Source: Streptomyces shenzhenensis
GTDB lineage: Bacteria > Actinomycetota > Actinomycetes > Streptomycetales > Streptomycetaceae
Assembly (NCBI RefSeq): GCF_003688995.1
Contig: NZ_PENI01000039.1
Coordinates: 1 to 64,000 of the forward strand
DNA: 64,000 nucleotides
Reading direction: 5' to 3'
Under the pieces are notes generated by a model. It made no database searches. It was not told the DNA's origin and worked only from the letters and a program-made list of their open reading frames with translations. The translations under genes and the position numbers were made by a program. Shown in pieces: positions 8,395 to 16,596 of the stretch (position 1 is the first letter of the stretch; each line of letters opens with the position of its first letter).

Positions 8395-9099
8395 ATGAAC
8401 CACAACGTGTCCCTGTCAGCACCGCCCCGTCGCACGCGCAGCATCGTGCTCACCAGCCTGGCGATCCTCGGCATGGCGAGCGCCGTGTTCGTCGTGCGGC
8501 GGCCGCTCATGATGTCCGCTCCGAGGTGCATGGCCGGGCGGTGGCACGGCTGCTTCGACACGTTCAACGGTGTGGTGCTCATCGCGTTGGCCGCGCTGCC
8601 GTTGGCCGCGCTGGTGGTGTGGGCTCTGGCGCGCCGTCGGCGTGCCGCCGGCGTCACCTCGGCATGGCGGATGTCGCTGGCCGAGGTGGGCATGGTCCAC
8701 GGGACGGTGCCGTTCCTGTGGATGACCATGATGCCGGGCGCCGGGGCCGGCACCGTCCCCGGCCGGGTGAGCCTCGTACCGCTGCGGGACCTGCTCACGA
8801 TGGGTCCGGTCGGGATCATCGGCAACCTGCTGGTCTTCGCGGCGCTGGGGTTCTTCGCCCCGATGCGGTTCGCGGTGCTGGCGTCCGTGCCGCGGATCCT
8901 GGCGCTCGGGGCGGGCTGCTCGGCCCTGGTCGAAACCGCGCAGTACGTCCTGCGCCTCGACCGGGTGTCCTCCGTGGACGACGTCCTGGTCAACGCCGCC
9001 GGTGCCGTGCTGGCCGCGCTGGCGTCGCGCCGCTGGTGGCGCACCACGGAGGAGGCGCCGTCCGGCCGGCCCCGCCCCGCGCCGGCACCGGCAGGCTGA
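8395..9099 (+). CDS. VanZ family protein
   Basis: A 234-residue membrane protein with about five hydrophobic segments. The VanZ core lies in the middle: ISLVPLRDLL-like GRVSLVPLRDLL, then GIIGNLLVFAALGFFAPMRF, then the acidic/Gln motif SALVETAQYVLRLDRVSSVDDVLVNAAGA. VanZ proteins confer low-level teicoplanin resistance in enterococci, but most actinobacterial homologues have no assigned role. It is encoded directly before an OmpR/histidine kinase pair and shares a promoter motif with it, suggesting one envelope-stress or glycopeptide-sensing unit. Ending at 9099, it leaves 70 bp to the regulator gene. Confidence 0.9.
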   Translation: MNHNVSLSAPPRRTRSIVLTSLAILGMASAVFVVRRPLMMSAPRCMAGRWHGCFDTFNGVVLIALAALPLAALVVWALARRRRAAGVTSAWRMSLAEVGMVHGTVPFLWMTMMPGAGAGTVPGRVSLVPLRDLLTMGPVGIIGNLLVFAALGFFAPMRFAVLASVPRILALGAGCSALVETAQYVLRLDRVSSVDDVLVNAAGAVLAALASRRWWRTTEEAPSGRPRPAPAPAG

Positions 9100-9128
9100 G
9101 TCGCGTGTCCGGTGCGCACATGTCTCTC

Positions 9129-9138
9129 CGCATACGCC
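9129..9138 (+). promoter_or_regulatory. CGCATACGCC motif in the response regulator promoter
   Basis: This is the second copy of the 10-mer found before the VanZ-family gene, again 31 bp before an ATG. A good -10 (TAGGCT, 9158-9163) lies 6 bp before the ATG at 9170, so the mRNA is probably leaderless and the motif covers the -35 position. This suggests autoregulation. Confidence 0.5.
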
Positions 9139-9169
9139 GGCGATATGTCGTGCTGCCTAGGCTTCGGAC

Positions 9170-9865
9170 ATGCGCGTACTGATCGTGGAGGACGAGCCCT
9201 ACCTGGCCGAGGCCGTCCGTGACGGTCTGCGGCTGGAGGCGATCGCCGCCGACATCGCCGGCGACGGCGACTCCGCCCTGGAACTGCTCAGCGTCAACTC
9301 CTACGATCTCGCGGTCCTCGACCGTGACATCCCCGGCCCCTCCGGCGACGAGGTCGCGCGGCGCATCGTCGCCTCCGGCAGCGGCATCCCGATCCTCATG
9401 CTCACCGCCGCCGACCGGATCGACGACAAGGCTTCCGGGTTCGGGCTCGGCGCAGACGACTACCTCACCAAACCGTTCGAGCTGCGGGAACTCGTCCTGC
9501 GGCTGCGGGCGCTCGACCGCAGACGCGCGTACGCCCGGCCCCCGGTCCGCGAGATCGCGGGCCTGCGGCTCGACCCCTTCCGCCGGGAGGTCTTCCGCGA
9601 CGGACGCTATGTCGCCCTCACCCGCAAGCAGTTCGCCGTGCTGGACGTCCTCGTCGCCGCCGACGGCGGGGTCGTCAGCGCCGAAGAGCTGCTGGAACGG
9701 GCCTGGGACGAGAACGCCGACCCCTTCACCAACGCGGTGCGCATCACCGTCTCCGCACTGCGCAAACGGCTCGGCGAACCATGGATCATCGCCACGGTGC
9801 CGGGTGTCGGCTACTGCATCGACACCGGCCCCGGCACCACCCGCCCCGGCAGTACGCATGCGTAG
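9170..9865 (+). CDS. OmpR/PhoB-family response regulator
   Basis: A 231-residue regulator. The receiver has E7/D8, phospho-acceptor D51 (VLDRDIPGPSGDE) and K102 (LTKPFELRELV). A winged-helix DNA-binding domain follows from about residue 126 (LTRKQFAVLDVLVAADGGVVSAEELLERAWDE, ending VPGVGYCI). The phospho-site context LDRDIPG is the form common in Streptomyces regulators near VanR/CutR. The gene overlaps the kinase start by 8 bp. Likely targets are its own promoter and that of the VanZ-family gene, both carrying CGCATACGCC. Confidence 0.94.
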   Translation: MRVLIVEDEPYLAEAVRDGLRLEAIAADIAGDGDSALELLSVNSYDLAVLDRDIPGPSGDEVARRIVASGSGIPILMLTAADRIDDKASGFGLGADDYLTKPFELRELVLRLRALDRRRAYARPPVREIAGLRLDPFRREVFRDGRYVALTRKQFAVLDVLVAADGGVVSAEELLERAWDENADPFTNAVRITVSALRKRLGEPWIIATVPGVGYCIDTGPGTTRPGSTHA

Positions 9866-10937
9866 ACGCCCAGGGCTCAGCGCCCGGCTGAAACTCACCC
9901 TCAGCTACGCCGGATTCCTCGCCGTCGCCGGCGCTCTCCTGCTGACCGTGGTGTGGGTGTTCCTGCTGCGCTACGTACCCGACACCCCCAAGGGCCTGCT
10001 CGGGATCTCGCCCAACCGCTACCTCCTTGTGCACACCTTCGCCCCCGCCGCGGCCGTGGCGATGGGCTTCCTGCTCGTGTTCGGTCTCGTCGGGGGATGG
10101 GTCCTCGCCGGCCGGATGCTCGCACCGCTCACCCAGATCACGGCCGCGGCAGGGACGGCCGGGAACGGATCGCTGTCCCACCGGATCCGCATGGCGGGCC
10201 GCCGGGACGAATTCCGTGAACTCGCCGACGCGTTCGACACCATGCTCGAACAACTCGAGTCGCACGTCGCCGAGCAGCAGAGGTTCGCCGCGAACGCCTC
10301 CCACGAACTGCGCACCCCGCTGGCCATCTCGCGGACGCTCCTCGACGTCGCCCGCAAGGACCCGACACGGGACCAGGACGAACTCTTCGAACGCCTGCAG
10401 ACGGTCAACACGCGCGCGATCGACCTCACCGAAGCCCTTCTGCTGCTCAGCCGCAGCGACCGCGGGAACGTCACCCGTGAGAGCGTCGACCTCTCTCTCG
10501 TCGCGGAGGAAACCGCCGAAACGCTGCTCCCTCTCGCCGAACAGCGCGGGATCACGCTCGATGTCACCGGCGGGGCGACCTGGACCGGCGGCTCCGCGGA
10601 GCTCCTGCTGCGGATGGTGACGAACCTCGTCCAGAACGCCGTCGTCCACAACCTCCCCGTCGGCGGCACCGTGACGGTCCACACCGAGGCGCGGGGCGAC
10701 GCGAGCGTGCTGCGGGTCGAGAACACGGGCCATCCGCTCCCACCGGAACTGGTGCCGACCCTCACCGAACCCTTCCAGCGCGGAACGGAACGCGTACGCA
10801 CCGACGAGCACGCCGGTGTCGGCCTCGGCCTGGCCATCGTGCACAGCATCGTCCGCGCCCACGACGGGACCCTCGACCTCGTCCCCCGCCCCGCCGGCGG
10901 TCTCCTCGTCACCGTCCGGCTTCCCGGCACGCCGTAG
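9858..10937 (+). CDS. HAMP-domain sensor histidine kinase
   Basis: A 359-residue kinase. Two transmembrane helices (FLAVAGALLLTVVWVFLL and VAMGFLLVFGLVGGWVLAGRM) flank a short extracytoplasmic loop of about 30 residues. A HAMP segment follows, then the phospho-acceptor helix FAANASHELRTPLAISRTLL and an ATPase domain with N box MVTNLVQNAVVHN, G1 VENTGHPL and G2 GVGLGLAIVHSIVRAHDG. ATG 9858 overlaps the regulator stop. The small sensor loop argues for sensing at or within the membrane. Partner of the OmpR regulator encoded immediately upstream. Confidence 0.94.
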   Translation: MRRRPGLSARLKLTLSYAGFLAVAGALLLTVVWVFLLRYVPDTPKGLLGISPNRYLLVHTFAPAAAVAMGFLLVFGLVGGWVLAGRMLAPLTQITAAAGTAGNGSLSHRIRMAGRRDEFRELADAFDTMLEQLESHVAEQQRFAANASHELRTPLAISRTLLDVARKDPTRDQDELFERLQTVNTRAIDLTEALLLLSRSDRGNVTRESVDLSLVAEETAETLLPLAEQRGITLDVTGGATWTGGSAELLLRMVTNLVQNAVVHNLPVGGTVTVHTEARGDASVLRVENTGHPLPPELVPTLTEPFQRGTERVRTDEHAGVGLGLAIVHSIVRAHDGTLDLVPRPAGGLLVTVRLPGTP

Positions 10938-10968
10938 GCATCGGCCACGTTCAGCGCGCGGTCATACT

Positions 10969-10982
10969 GCCGCCGTGGCGGC
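10969..10982. terminator. GCCGCC-gt-GGCGGC hairpin after the kinase gene
   Basis: A perfect 6-bp GC stem with a 2-nt loop lies 31 bp after the kinase stop codon. It has no U-tract, as is usual for Streptomyces terminators. The short stem makes the call tentative. Confidence 0.35.
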
Positions 10983-11057
10983 GCAAACTCACCCTCGTAC
11001 GACTTAGGCCGACACGGCGGACGTGGGTCGTCCGCCGGCGGATCACACGGAGTCAAC

Positions 11058-12266
11058 GTGGGAAGTTTCACCAGAAGGAACGTCATCGCCGGACTCGCCC
11101 TGGTCGGCGCGGCCGTGACGACGGCCCCCTTGACGGCGGTACCGGTGGCGGCGGCACCCGTGGCTGTGGCGCCTGTGGTTGCGGCCCCCGCGCAGGCGGC
11201 CCAGACATGGGAGTTCATCGGCAAGGACGTGTTCACCGGCGAGGCCGAGAACTCGCGCAACCAGGGCGTCACCACTGACGGCACGCACTGGTACTTCTCC
11301 AGCACCAACGGGCTGGAGATCACGGACATGCAGTACAACACACTCCGCAAGAGCTCCCCGGCCATCGCGCCCGCACTGGCCAACCCCTCGGCGCTCGCCT
11401 ACAAGGGCCTGAACCACATCGGCGACATCGACTACGCCAACGGCAAGCTCTACATCTCGCTCGACACCAGCACGCGCGACTCGGTCACGGGCAGCCGTTA
11501 CGACACCCCGGTGTTCGCCGTCCACAACGCCGCCGACCTGAGCTACACCGGCGAGGCCGCCGCCCTGAACCCGCCGCACGGCGTGCGGGACATCGCAAGC
11601 TGGGTGGCCGTCGACACACACAAGGGCCTCGCCTACGGCATGGCCTACGACAACGCGACGGAAATCGCCGTCTACAACCTGCGCGACTGGACGTTCAACA
11701 GATACATCCCGCTGTCGCAGACGGTCGACCAGGCCCAGGGCGGCAAGATCCACGACGGCTGGATGTACTTCGCCTCGGACGACGCGGGGAAGAACATCTC
11801 CCGCGCCAACCTGACGACCGGCGAGGTCCAGGTGCTCTTCGATCTCGCGGTTCCCTACGATCAGGAGGTCGAAGGCCTGTCGTTCCTGGAGACACGGGAC
11901 GGTCTGACCCTCAACATCCTCAACCGGGAGGAGCCGGATCCGAACGGTCCCGGCAACGTCACCTTCTACCACTATCGGCTGAAGGCGCCGGGCACGCCGG
12001 TCATCAAGGGCTCGCCGAAGGTCGGCGGGTATGTGACGGCCGACCCGGGCAAGTGGACCCCCGACGCGAAGTTCAGCTACCAGTGGCTCGTGAACGGCGA
12101 GCCGGTGGCGGGCGCGACCAGGCCGCGGTTCCACCTCTTGGGGAAGTACCTCGCCGACACGGTGACCGTCCGGGTGACCGGCACATGGGCCGACAAGACG
12201 TCGAGCACCGTCGAGTCAGGGCCGCTGACGGTCGTGCCCTGCTCCGGGGGTCACGACGCGGACTGA
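11058..12266 (+). CDS. secreted (Tat) beta-propeller-like protein with C-terminal Ig-like domain
   Basis: A 402-residue exported protein. The N-terminus MGSFTRRNVIAGLALVGAAV has a twin-arginine signature, followed by an unusually long Ala/Val/Pro stretch up to the likely cleavage after PAQAA (near residue 48). The middle has repeated aromatic/Asp-Gly strands (TTDGTHWYFSSTNGLEITD, IGDIDYANGKLYISLD, GGKIHDGWMYFASDD, GLSFLETRDGLTLNIL), consistent with a beta-propeller. The last 85 residues (PKVGGYVTADPGKWTP, then YQWLVNGEPVAGAT) are an Ig-like repeat common in actinobacterial secreted proteins. GTG start with GGAG 5 bp upstream. The function is not known; no catalytic motif was recognised. Confidence 0.75.
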   Translation: MGSFTRRNVIAGLALVGAAVTTAPLTAVPVAAAPVAVAPVVAAPAQAAQTWEFIGKDVFTGEAENSRNQGVTTDGTHWYFSSTNGLEITDMQYNTLRKSSPAIAPALANPSALAYKGLNHIGDIDYANGKLYISLDTSTRDSVTGSRYDTPVFAVHNAADLSYTGEAAALNPPHGVRDIASWVAVDTHKGLAYGMAYDNATEIAVYNLRDWTFNRYIPLSQTVDQAQGGKIHDGWMYFASDDAGKNISRANLTTGEVQVLFDLAVPYDQEVEGLSFLETRDGLTLNILNREEPDPNGPGNVTFYHYRLKAPGTPVIKGSPKVGGYVTADPGKWTPDAKFSYQWLVNGEPVAGATRPRFHLLGKYLADTVTVRVTGTWADKTSSTVESGPLTVVPCSGGHDAD

Positions 12267-12542
12267 CCCCCGTTGTGGCGACGCGCCCGGGCCCCACCAC
12301 CGGCGCGTCGCGCCCGAGCCGGACCGACAGCTCCGCGGCCACCACGACAGCCAGGCGCTGAAGTCCGCCGATACGGGGCACACTTCCCCTCCGCTCCCGA
12401 CGCGGGCCGCGTCGACGACGACCCGCCAGGCTCCACGGCGACAAAGGGTCACGTTTCTGTGGATGATGTATCACTGCGGGTGGGGTGCCAAAGAAGGTCA
12501 GGAGACCGTTCTCGCTGTCGAGATCTCCCGTGAAGGCTTCGA

Positions 12543-12719
12543 GTGGGCGCACACCTCTACGCCGACGAGTGGATCGTCTCCGTCACCGACGTCACCCCGC
12601 TCGCCCGCACGATCCACGCGCACGTACAGGCCGGAGAACTGGATGCCGCACGGCAACTCCTGCCCCGTGAACGCCCCTACCCCGTGCACCACGGGATGCC
12701 GGCGCATCTGAGCCGATGA
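12543..12719 (+). CDS. short ORF or gene remnant (58 codons)
   Basis: This frame runs from GTG 12543 to TGA 12717-12719 and reads GAHLYADEWIVSVTDVTPL, then ARTIHAHVQAGELDAARQLL, ending HHGMPAHLSR. Third positions are strongly G/C and the residue composition is protein-like, unlike the surrounding frames. No ribosome binding site precedes the GTG and the frame is closed by a TGA about 15 bp upstream, so it may be the 3' end of a degraded gene. The rest of the 529-bp space between 12267 and 12795 shows no other supported gene. The family is not recognised. Confidence 0.35.
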   Translation: MGAHLYADEWIVSVTDVTPLARTIHAHVQAGELDAARQLLPRERPYPVHHGMPAHLSR

Positions 12720-12795
12720 GCCCGGACCGGCGGACGGCTTCGGCGGCCGAGCCGGTCCGTGCGAACGAGTCCGCAGGTGCGTTCTGCCGGAAACC

Positions 12796-13815
12796 TCAGG
12801 TGGCCGCTGCCGGGTGCGGGTCGCCGAGGTACGGGAACCGGTCCAGGGTGTCGGTGTGCGGCGTCAGACCGGTGGGTGGTGCCTCGTTCTTGGTGAGGAA
12901 CGCGACGCGGATGTCGATGACGTCTTCGGTGAACGTCCGGCCGTTGGGGTACGCGGCCGGCTTGGCGGGGTCGAAGTGCAGCACGTCCGGCAGGATGCCG
13001 TGCTCGTCGAGCGCGGTGATCGCCTCCTCGGGCGTGTAGCCGCCAGTGTGGCCCAGCAGGTGGACGAACTGGTCCGTCCATCTGGCGCGGTCGTTGACCG
13101 GCTCGCCGGCGTTGTACTCCTCCTTCGTGTCGTCGGTGTTGAAGAAGCTGCTCACCGACGGGTGTCCGGCCCGGTCCGCATGGATGAGTTCGCCGTCGCG
13201 CAGGACACTGCACCGGCCCCAGATGTGCAGCTCGGGCTTGGGCGCCAGCTCCGCGGTCGGCAGCTCGACGGCCATGGAGAAGACATTGGCCGTGCTGTTG
13301 GAGTCGACGCCGGTCCACGGGGACCGCTCGCCCAGATGCGGGGCGGTGAAATTCCGGTTGCCGCTGGTGTCGAACAGATTCTTGATGCCGTCGAAGTCGA
13401 AGAAGAAGGCGTCGCTGCGGCTGCCGGCGGCCACCTTGTGGTCTCCGCTGCTGATCACGTTGGCCCGGGGGCCGAAGGAGACGGCGGCGTCCGACACGAT
13501 CCTGGTGCCGACCGCCTCGGGGCTGCGGGACTCCGTACCGGTTGCCATGAAGACGCTGTAGGTCTGGGCGCCGGTGGCTGTCGGCGGGCTGAAGACCCAG
13601 CTGAAGGCGATGTCCGTCAGGTAGTCGCCGTCGTTGTCGATGTTCAGCCGGTACACGGCGTCGGGGTGCAGGGCATCGGCGTTGGGATTGGCGTTGAGGA
13701 TGAGCACGGTCCTGCTCGGATCGCCGGGGGCGGCAAAGGCGTAGAGGTCGCACAGATCGAGGCGCTGGTCGCCGAGCGGCGGCCCGAGGCTGAGGCCGGT
13801 GAAGTGATTGGACAT
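12796..13815 (-). CDS. DUF4331 domain-containing protein
   Basis: A 339-residue protein filling the DUF4331 family pattern: DQRLDLCDLYAFAAPGDPSR at the start, TVLILNANPNADALHPDAVY, NIDNDGDYLTDIAFSW, and DAFFFDFDGIKNLF in the centre. There is no signal peptide at the chosen ATG, which follows a GAGGAC site, although many family members are exported. Actinobacterial DUF4331 proteins are often linked to oxidative-stress loci, but their activity is unknown. It is transcribed toward 12719 and stands alone. Confidence 0.88.
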   Translation of the reverse strand: MSNHFTGLSLGPPLGDQRLDLCDLYAFAAPGDPSRTVLILNANPNADALHPDAVYRLNIDNDGDYLTDIAFSWVFSPPTATGAQTYSVFMATGTESRSPEAVGTRIVSDAAVSFGPRANVISSGDHKVAAGSRSDAFFFDFDGIKNLFDTSGNRNFTAPHLGERSPWTGVDSNSTANVFSMAVELPTAELAPKPELHIWGRCSVLRDGELIHADRAGHPSVSSFFNTDDTKEEYNAGEPVNDRARWTDQFVHLLGHTGGYTPEEAITALDEHGILPDVLHFDPAKPAAYPNGRTFTEDVIDIRVAFLTKNEAPPTGLTPHTDTLDRFPYLGDPHPAAAT

Positions 13816-14053
13816 GTCGGGCGGGTCCTCTGCTCGTTCGCTGAAAAACCGTCAGAGCGCCACGGCCGTTCCGCAGTTCGTGAAGTGCCGGGGCGGTGCA
13901 GCCACGCTAGCCCGACGGACCGGTCCGGCCGCCGACAGCGAAAGTGCCGCTGCCGAACAGCCCTCGAATGGGTCACCGACACCAGCAGCGCCCGGACGGC
14001 GTGAGCTGTACCGGGGTCGTCCTGCGAGCAGTAACACGGGCAGGGGCCGCGGT

Positions 14054-14254
14054 TCAGCCGGGTCCCCGGCTCTCCGCCGCCGCGAACAGCGCGAACGCGA
14101 GCGCGATCAGGGCGATACAGACGTAGACGCCGTACCCGTCGAGAAAACCCAGCCGTTGGACCAGCCCCACGTGCCAGTCGGTGAACTCGTGCACGAGGCC
14201 CAGGACCCCCTGCGCCAGGGCGAGGAAACCGATCAGCTCCAGAAACTGCTTCAT
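14054..14254 (-). CDS. small two-helix membrane protein
   Basis: A 66-residue protein, too short to be found by length filters. Helix 1 is FLELIGFLALAQGVLGLVHEF and helix 2 is YGVYVCIALIALAFALFAAA, joined by TDWHVGLVQRLGFLDG and ending in SRGPG. Third positions are G/C rich and the hydrophobic pattern is convincing. The gene is divergent from the histidine kinase at 14433. Such proteins occur widely in Streptomyces; no function is known to me. Confidence 0.7.
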   Translation of the reverse strand: MKQFLELIGFLALAQGVLGLVHEFTDWHVGLVQRLGFLDGYGVYVCIALIALAFALFAAAESRGPG

Positions 14255-14432
14255 GCCGCGAGCCTCGCGCCCCGGCTTTCCGTCGTCCATCGGCCGTGCG
14301 GCCCCCCAAAGCCGCCACGGGTGGACGGTCTGCGCCGCCAGGACCGCCGAAAGTATCCGGCGCCGTGACTTTGGTCGGCGATCCGGCGCTCGGCCCCCGC
14401 CCGCCCGCCGTCCCCGCGTAGATTTGTCGACC

Positions 14433-15698
14433 GTGAGTGGTACGCAGGACGCGCAGCCGCAGCCGGCGGCGCACGGTTTCCAGGGCCGACGGTGGCTGTT
14501 CCCGTCGGCCGTGATCCATGAGCTGGACCCGGACGCCGGACCGGCCGGGCGACGGCCGCGGCGCACCGCACGCGACTGGGTCGTCGACTTCTTCTGTTTC
14601 CTGCTGGCCGTCGTCCTGGGTCTGGCGGGCGCCGAGACGCTGCGCGACGAGACCGGTCTCGCCCACTCCTTCGCCGTCTTCGACCAGCTGCTGGGCGCCC
14701 TGGCCTGCGCCGCCCTCTGGCTGCGCCGCCGCTGGCCGGTCGCGCTCGCCGTCGCCATGATCCCGGTCGGCTTCCTGTCCAACTCCGCCGGCGGCGCCAG
14801 CCTGGTCGTCCTGTTCACGCTCACCGTGCACCGGCCCCTGCGGTACGTGGCCTGGATCGGCGGTGCCGACCTCGCCCTGGTCCCGGTCTTCTACTGGCTG
14901 CGCCCCGACCCGACCATGTCCTATCCGGGCGTCGTCGCGATCACCACGCTGGTCATGGTCTCCGTCATAAGCTGGGGCATGTTCGTCCGGTCCAAACGGC
15001 AGCTGATGGTGAGCCTGCGGGACCGGGCCCGGCGCGCCGAGACGGAGGCGCGGCTGCGGGCCGAGCGGGCGCAGCGGCTCGCCCGCGAGGCCATCGCCCG
15101 GGAGATGCACGACGTGCTCGCGCACCGGCTCACCCTGCTCAGCGTGCACGCGGGAGCCCTGGAGTTCCGGCCCGACGCGCCCCGCGAGGCGGTCGTGCGG
15201 GCGGCCGGGGTGATCCGGGAGAGCGCCCACGAGGCGTTGCAGGACCTGCGCGAGATCATCGGTGTGCTGCGGACGGGCGACGCCGACGACGCCGGCCGCC
15301 CGCAGCCGACGCTGGCCGCGCTGGAGTCCCTGGTCGCCGAGTCCCGCGAGGCGGGCACCAAGGTCGGCCTGGACAGCCGGGTCAGCGATCCCGGCACCGT
15401 GCCCGCCGCCGTCGGCCGCACCGCGTACCGCATCGCCCAGGAGGGCCTGACCAACGCCCGCAAGCACGCGCCCGGAACCGAGGTCACCGTGACCGTCACC
15501 GGCGCCCCCAGTGACGGCCTGACCGTCGTGGTGCGCAACACGGCACCCGACGGCGACGTCCCGCACGTCCCCGGCTCCGGCCAGGGTCTGATCGGCCTCA
15601 CCGAACGCGCGACGCTGGCCGGCGGCCGGCTCGACCACGGCGCCACCGGGGACGGCGGCTTCGAGGTGCGGTCGTGGCTGCCGTGGGGCGCCGCCTGA
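14433..15698 (+). CDS. sensor histidine kinase, HisKA_3 family
   Basis: A 421-residue kinase. Hydrophobic helices run from WVVDFFCFLLAVVLGLAG to VAITTLVMVSVISWGMFV. A coiled segment (RRAETEARLRAERAQRLAREAIA) leads to the phospho-acceptor motif REMHDVLAHRLTLLSVHAGALE. The ATPase domain has ARKHAPGTEVTVTV and GQGLIGLTERATLAGG. M-H-D-x-x-x-H is the typical HPK7 form. The GTG start sits 8 bp after TAGATT (14419-14424), so a leaderless transcript is likely. It pairs with the NarL regulator that begins 85 bp downstream. The stimulus is unknown. Confidence 0.9.
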   Translation: MSGTQDAQPQPAAHGFQGRRWLFPSAVIHELDPDAGPAGRRPRRTARDWVVDFFCFLLAVVLGLAGAETLRDETGLAHSFAVFDQLLGALACAALWLRRRWPVALAVAMIPVGFLSNSAGGASLVVLFTLTVHRPLRYVAWIGGADLALVPVFYWLRPDPTMSYPGVVAITTLVMVSVISWGMFVRSKRQLMVSLRDRARRAETEARLRAERAQRLAREAIAREMHDVLAHRLTLLSVHAGALEFRPDAPREAVVRAAGVIRESAHEALQDLREIIGVLRTGDADDAGRPQPTLAALESLVAESREAGTKVGLDSRVSDPGTVPAAVGRTAYRIAQEGLTNARKHAPGTEVTVTVTGAPSDGLTVVVRNTAPDGDVPHVPGSGQGLIGLTERATLAGGRLDHGATGDGGFEVRSWLPWGAA

Positions 15699-15783
15699 GA
15701 CGACGTCCACGCCGCCCAGGCGGGCCGTCGAGCCGTACCCCGTGCGCCCCCGGGGGCCGGACACCCGTGATTACGTGAGGGAC

Positions 15784-16491
15784 ATGACTGCGATCAGACT
15801 GCTCCTCGTCGACGACGACCCGCTCGTGCGGGCGGGCCTGGCTCTCATGATGGGCGGCGCCGACGACATCGAGATCGTCGGCGAGGCATCTGACGGGAGC
15901 GAGGTCGAGGCGCTCGTCGACCGCACCCGTCCGGACGTCGTCCTGATGGACATCCGCATGCCGTCGATGGACGGGCTGACGGCCACGGAGCGGCTGCGCG
16001 GCCGCGATGACCCGCCGCAGGTCGTGGTCCTCACCACCTTCCACGCCGATGAACAGGTGCTGCACGCCCTGCGCGCGGGCGCCGCCGGCTTCGTCCTCAA
16101 GGACACCCCGCCCGCCGAGATCGTCGCGGCCGTGCGCCGGGTCGCGGGCGGTGATCCCGTCCTGTCGCCCACCGTCACCCGCCAGCTGATGGCGCACGCG
16201 GCCGGCACTGCCGCCGACACCCGCCGCTCCCGCGCGCGCGAGCGGCTCGCCGCGCTCAACGACCGCGAGCGGGAGGTCGCCGTCGCGGTCGGCCGCGGCC
16301 TCGCCAACGCCGAGATCGCCGCCGCGCTCTTCATGAGCGTCGCCACCGTCAAGACCCACGTCTCCCGCGTCCTCGCCAAGCTGGGCCTCAACAACCGCGT
16401 GCAGATCGCCCTCCTCGCCTACGACGCGGGACTCCTCGATGGCACGGACCCCACGCACGGCAGGCCCGGCACGGACGGCGCCGGGCGCTGA
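15784..16491 (+). CDS. NarL/FixJ-family response regulator
   Basis: A 235-residue regulator: acidic D10-D12, phospho-acceptor D56 in VVLMDIRMPSMDG, LKDTPPAEIV around K107, then a LuxR HTH (LNDREREVAVAVGRGLANAEIAAAL, SVATVKTHVSRVLAKLGL). ATG 15784 has GAGGGA just upstream. It is the cognate partner of the kinase at 14433. No adjacent target operon of the ABC type was found, so its regulon is unclear. Confidence 0.93.
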   Translation: MTAIRLLLVDDDPLVRAGLALMMGGADDIEIVGEASDGSEVEALVDRTRPDVVLMDIRMPSMDGLTATERLRGRDDPPQVVVLTTFHADEQVLHALRAGAAGFVLKDTPPAEIVAAVRRVAGGDPVLSPTVTRQLMAHAAGTAADTRRSRARERLAALNDREREVAVAVGRGLANAEIAAALFMSVATVKTHVSRVLAKLGLNNRVQIALLAYDAGLLDGTDPTHGRPGTDGAGR

Positions 16492-16542
16492 AGCGCTCCG
16501 CTGGAACTGCCGCGCTGTGCCGTCGGTCGTCTGCGGCACCAT

Positions 16543-16582
16543 CGTGGCTGGTCGCGCAGTTCCCCGCGCCCCTTCAGGGCGC
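16543..16582. repeat. dispersed Streptomyces intergenic repeat, partial copy
   Basis: The convergent gap between the regulator and the dehydrogenase contains CGTGGCTGGTCGCGCAGTTC followed by CCCGCGCCCCTTCAGGGCGC. I recognise this from many Streptomyces intergenic regions, where the complementary strand reads GGGGCGCGGGGAACTGCGCG. It can fold and often lies between convergent genes, where it may act in termination or mRNA stability. Recognition is from memory, not from a search. Confidence 0.5.
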
Positions 16583-16596
16583 TACCGAACCGCGGC

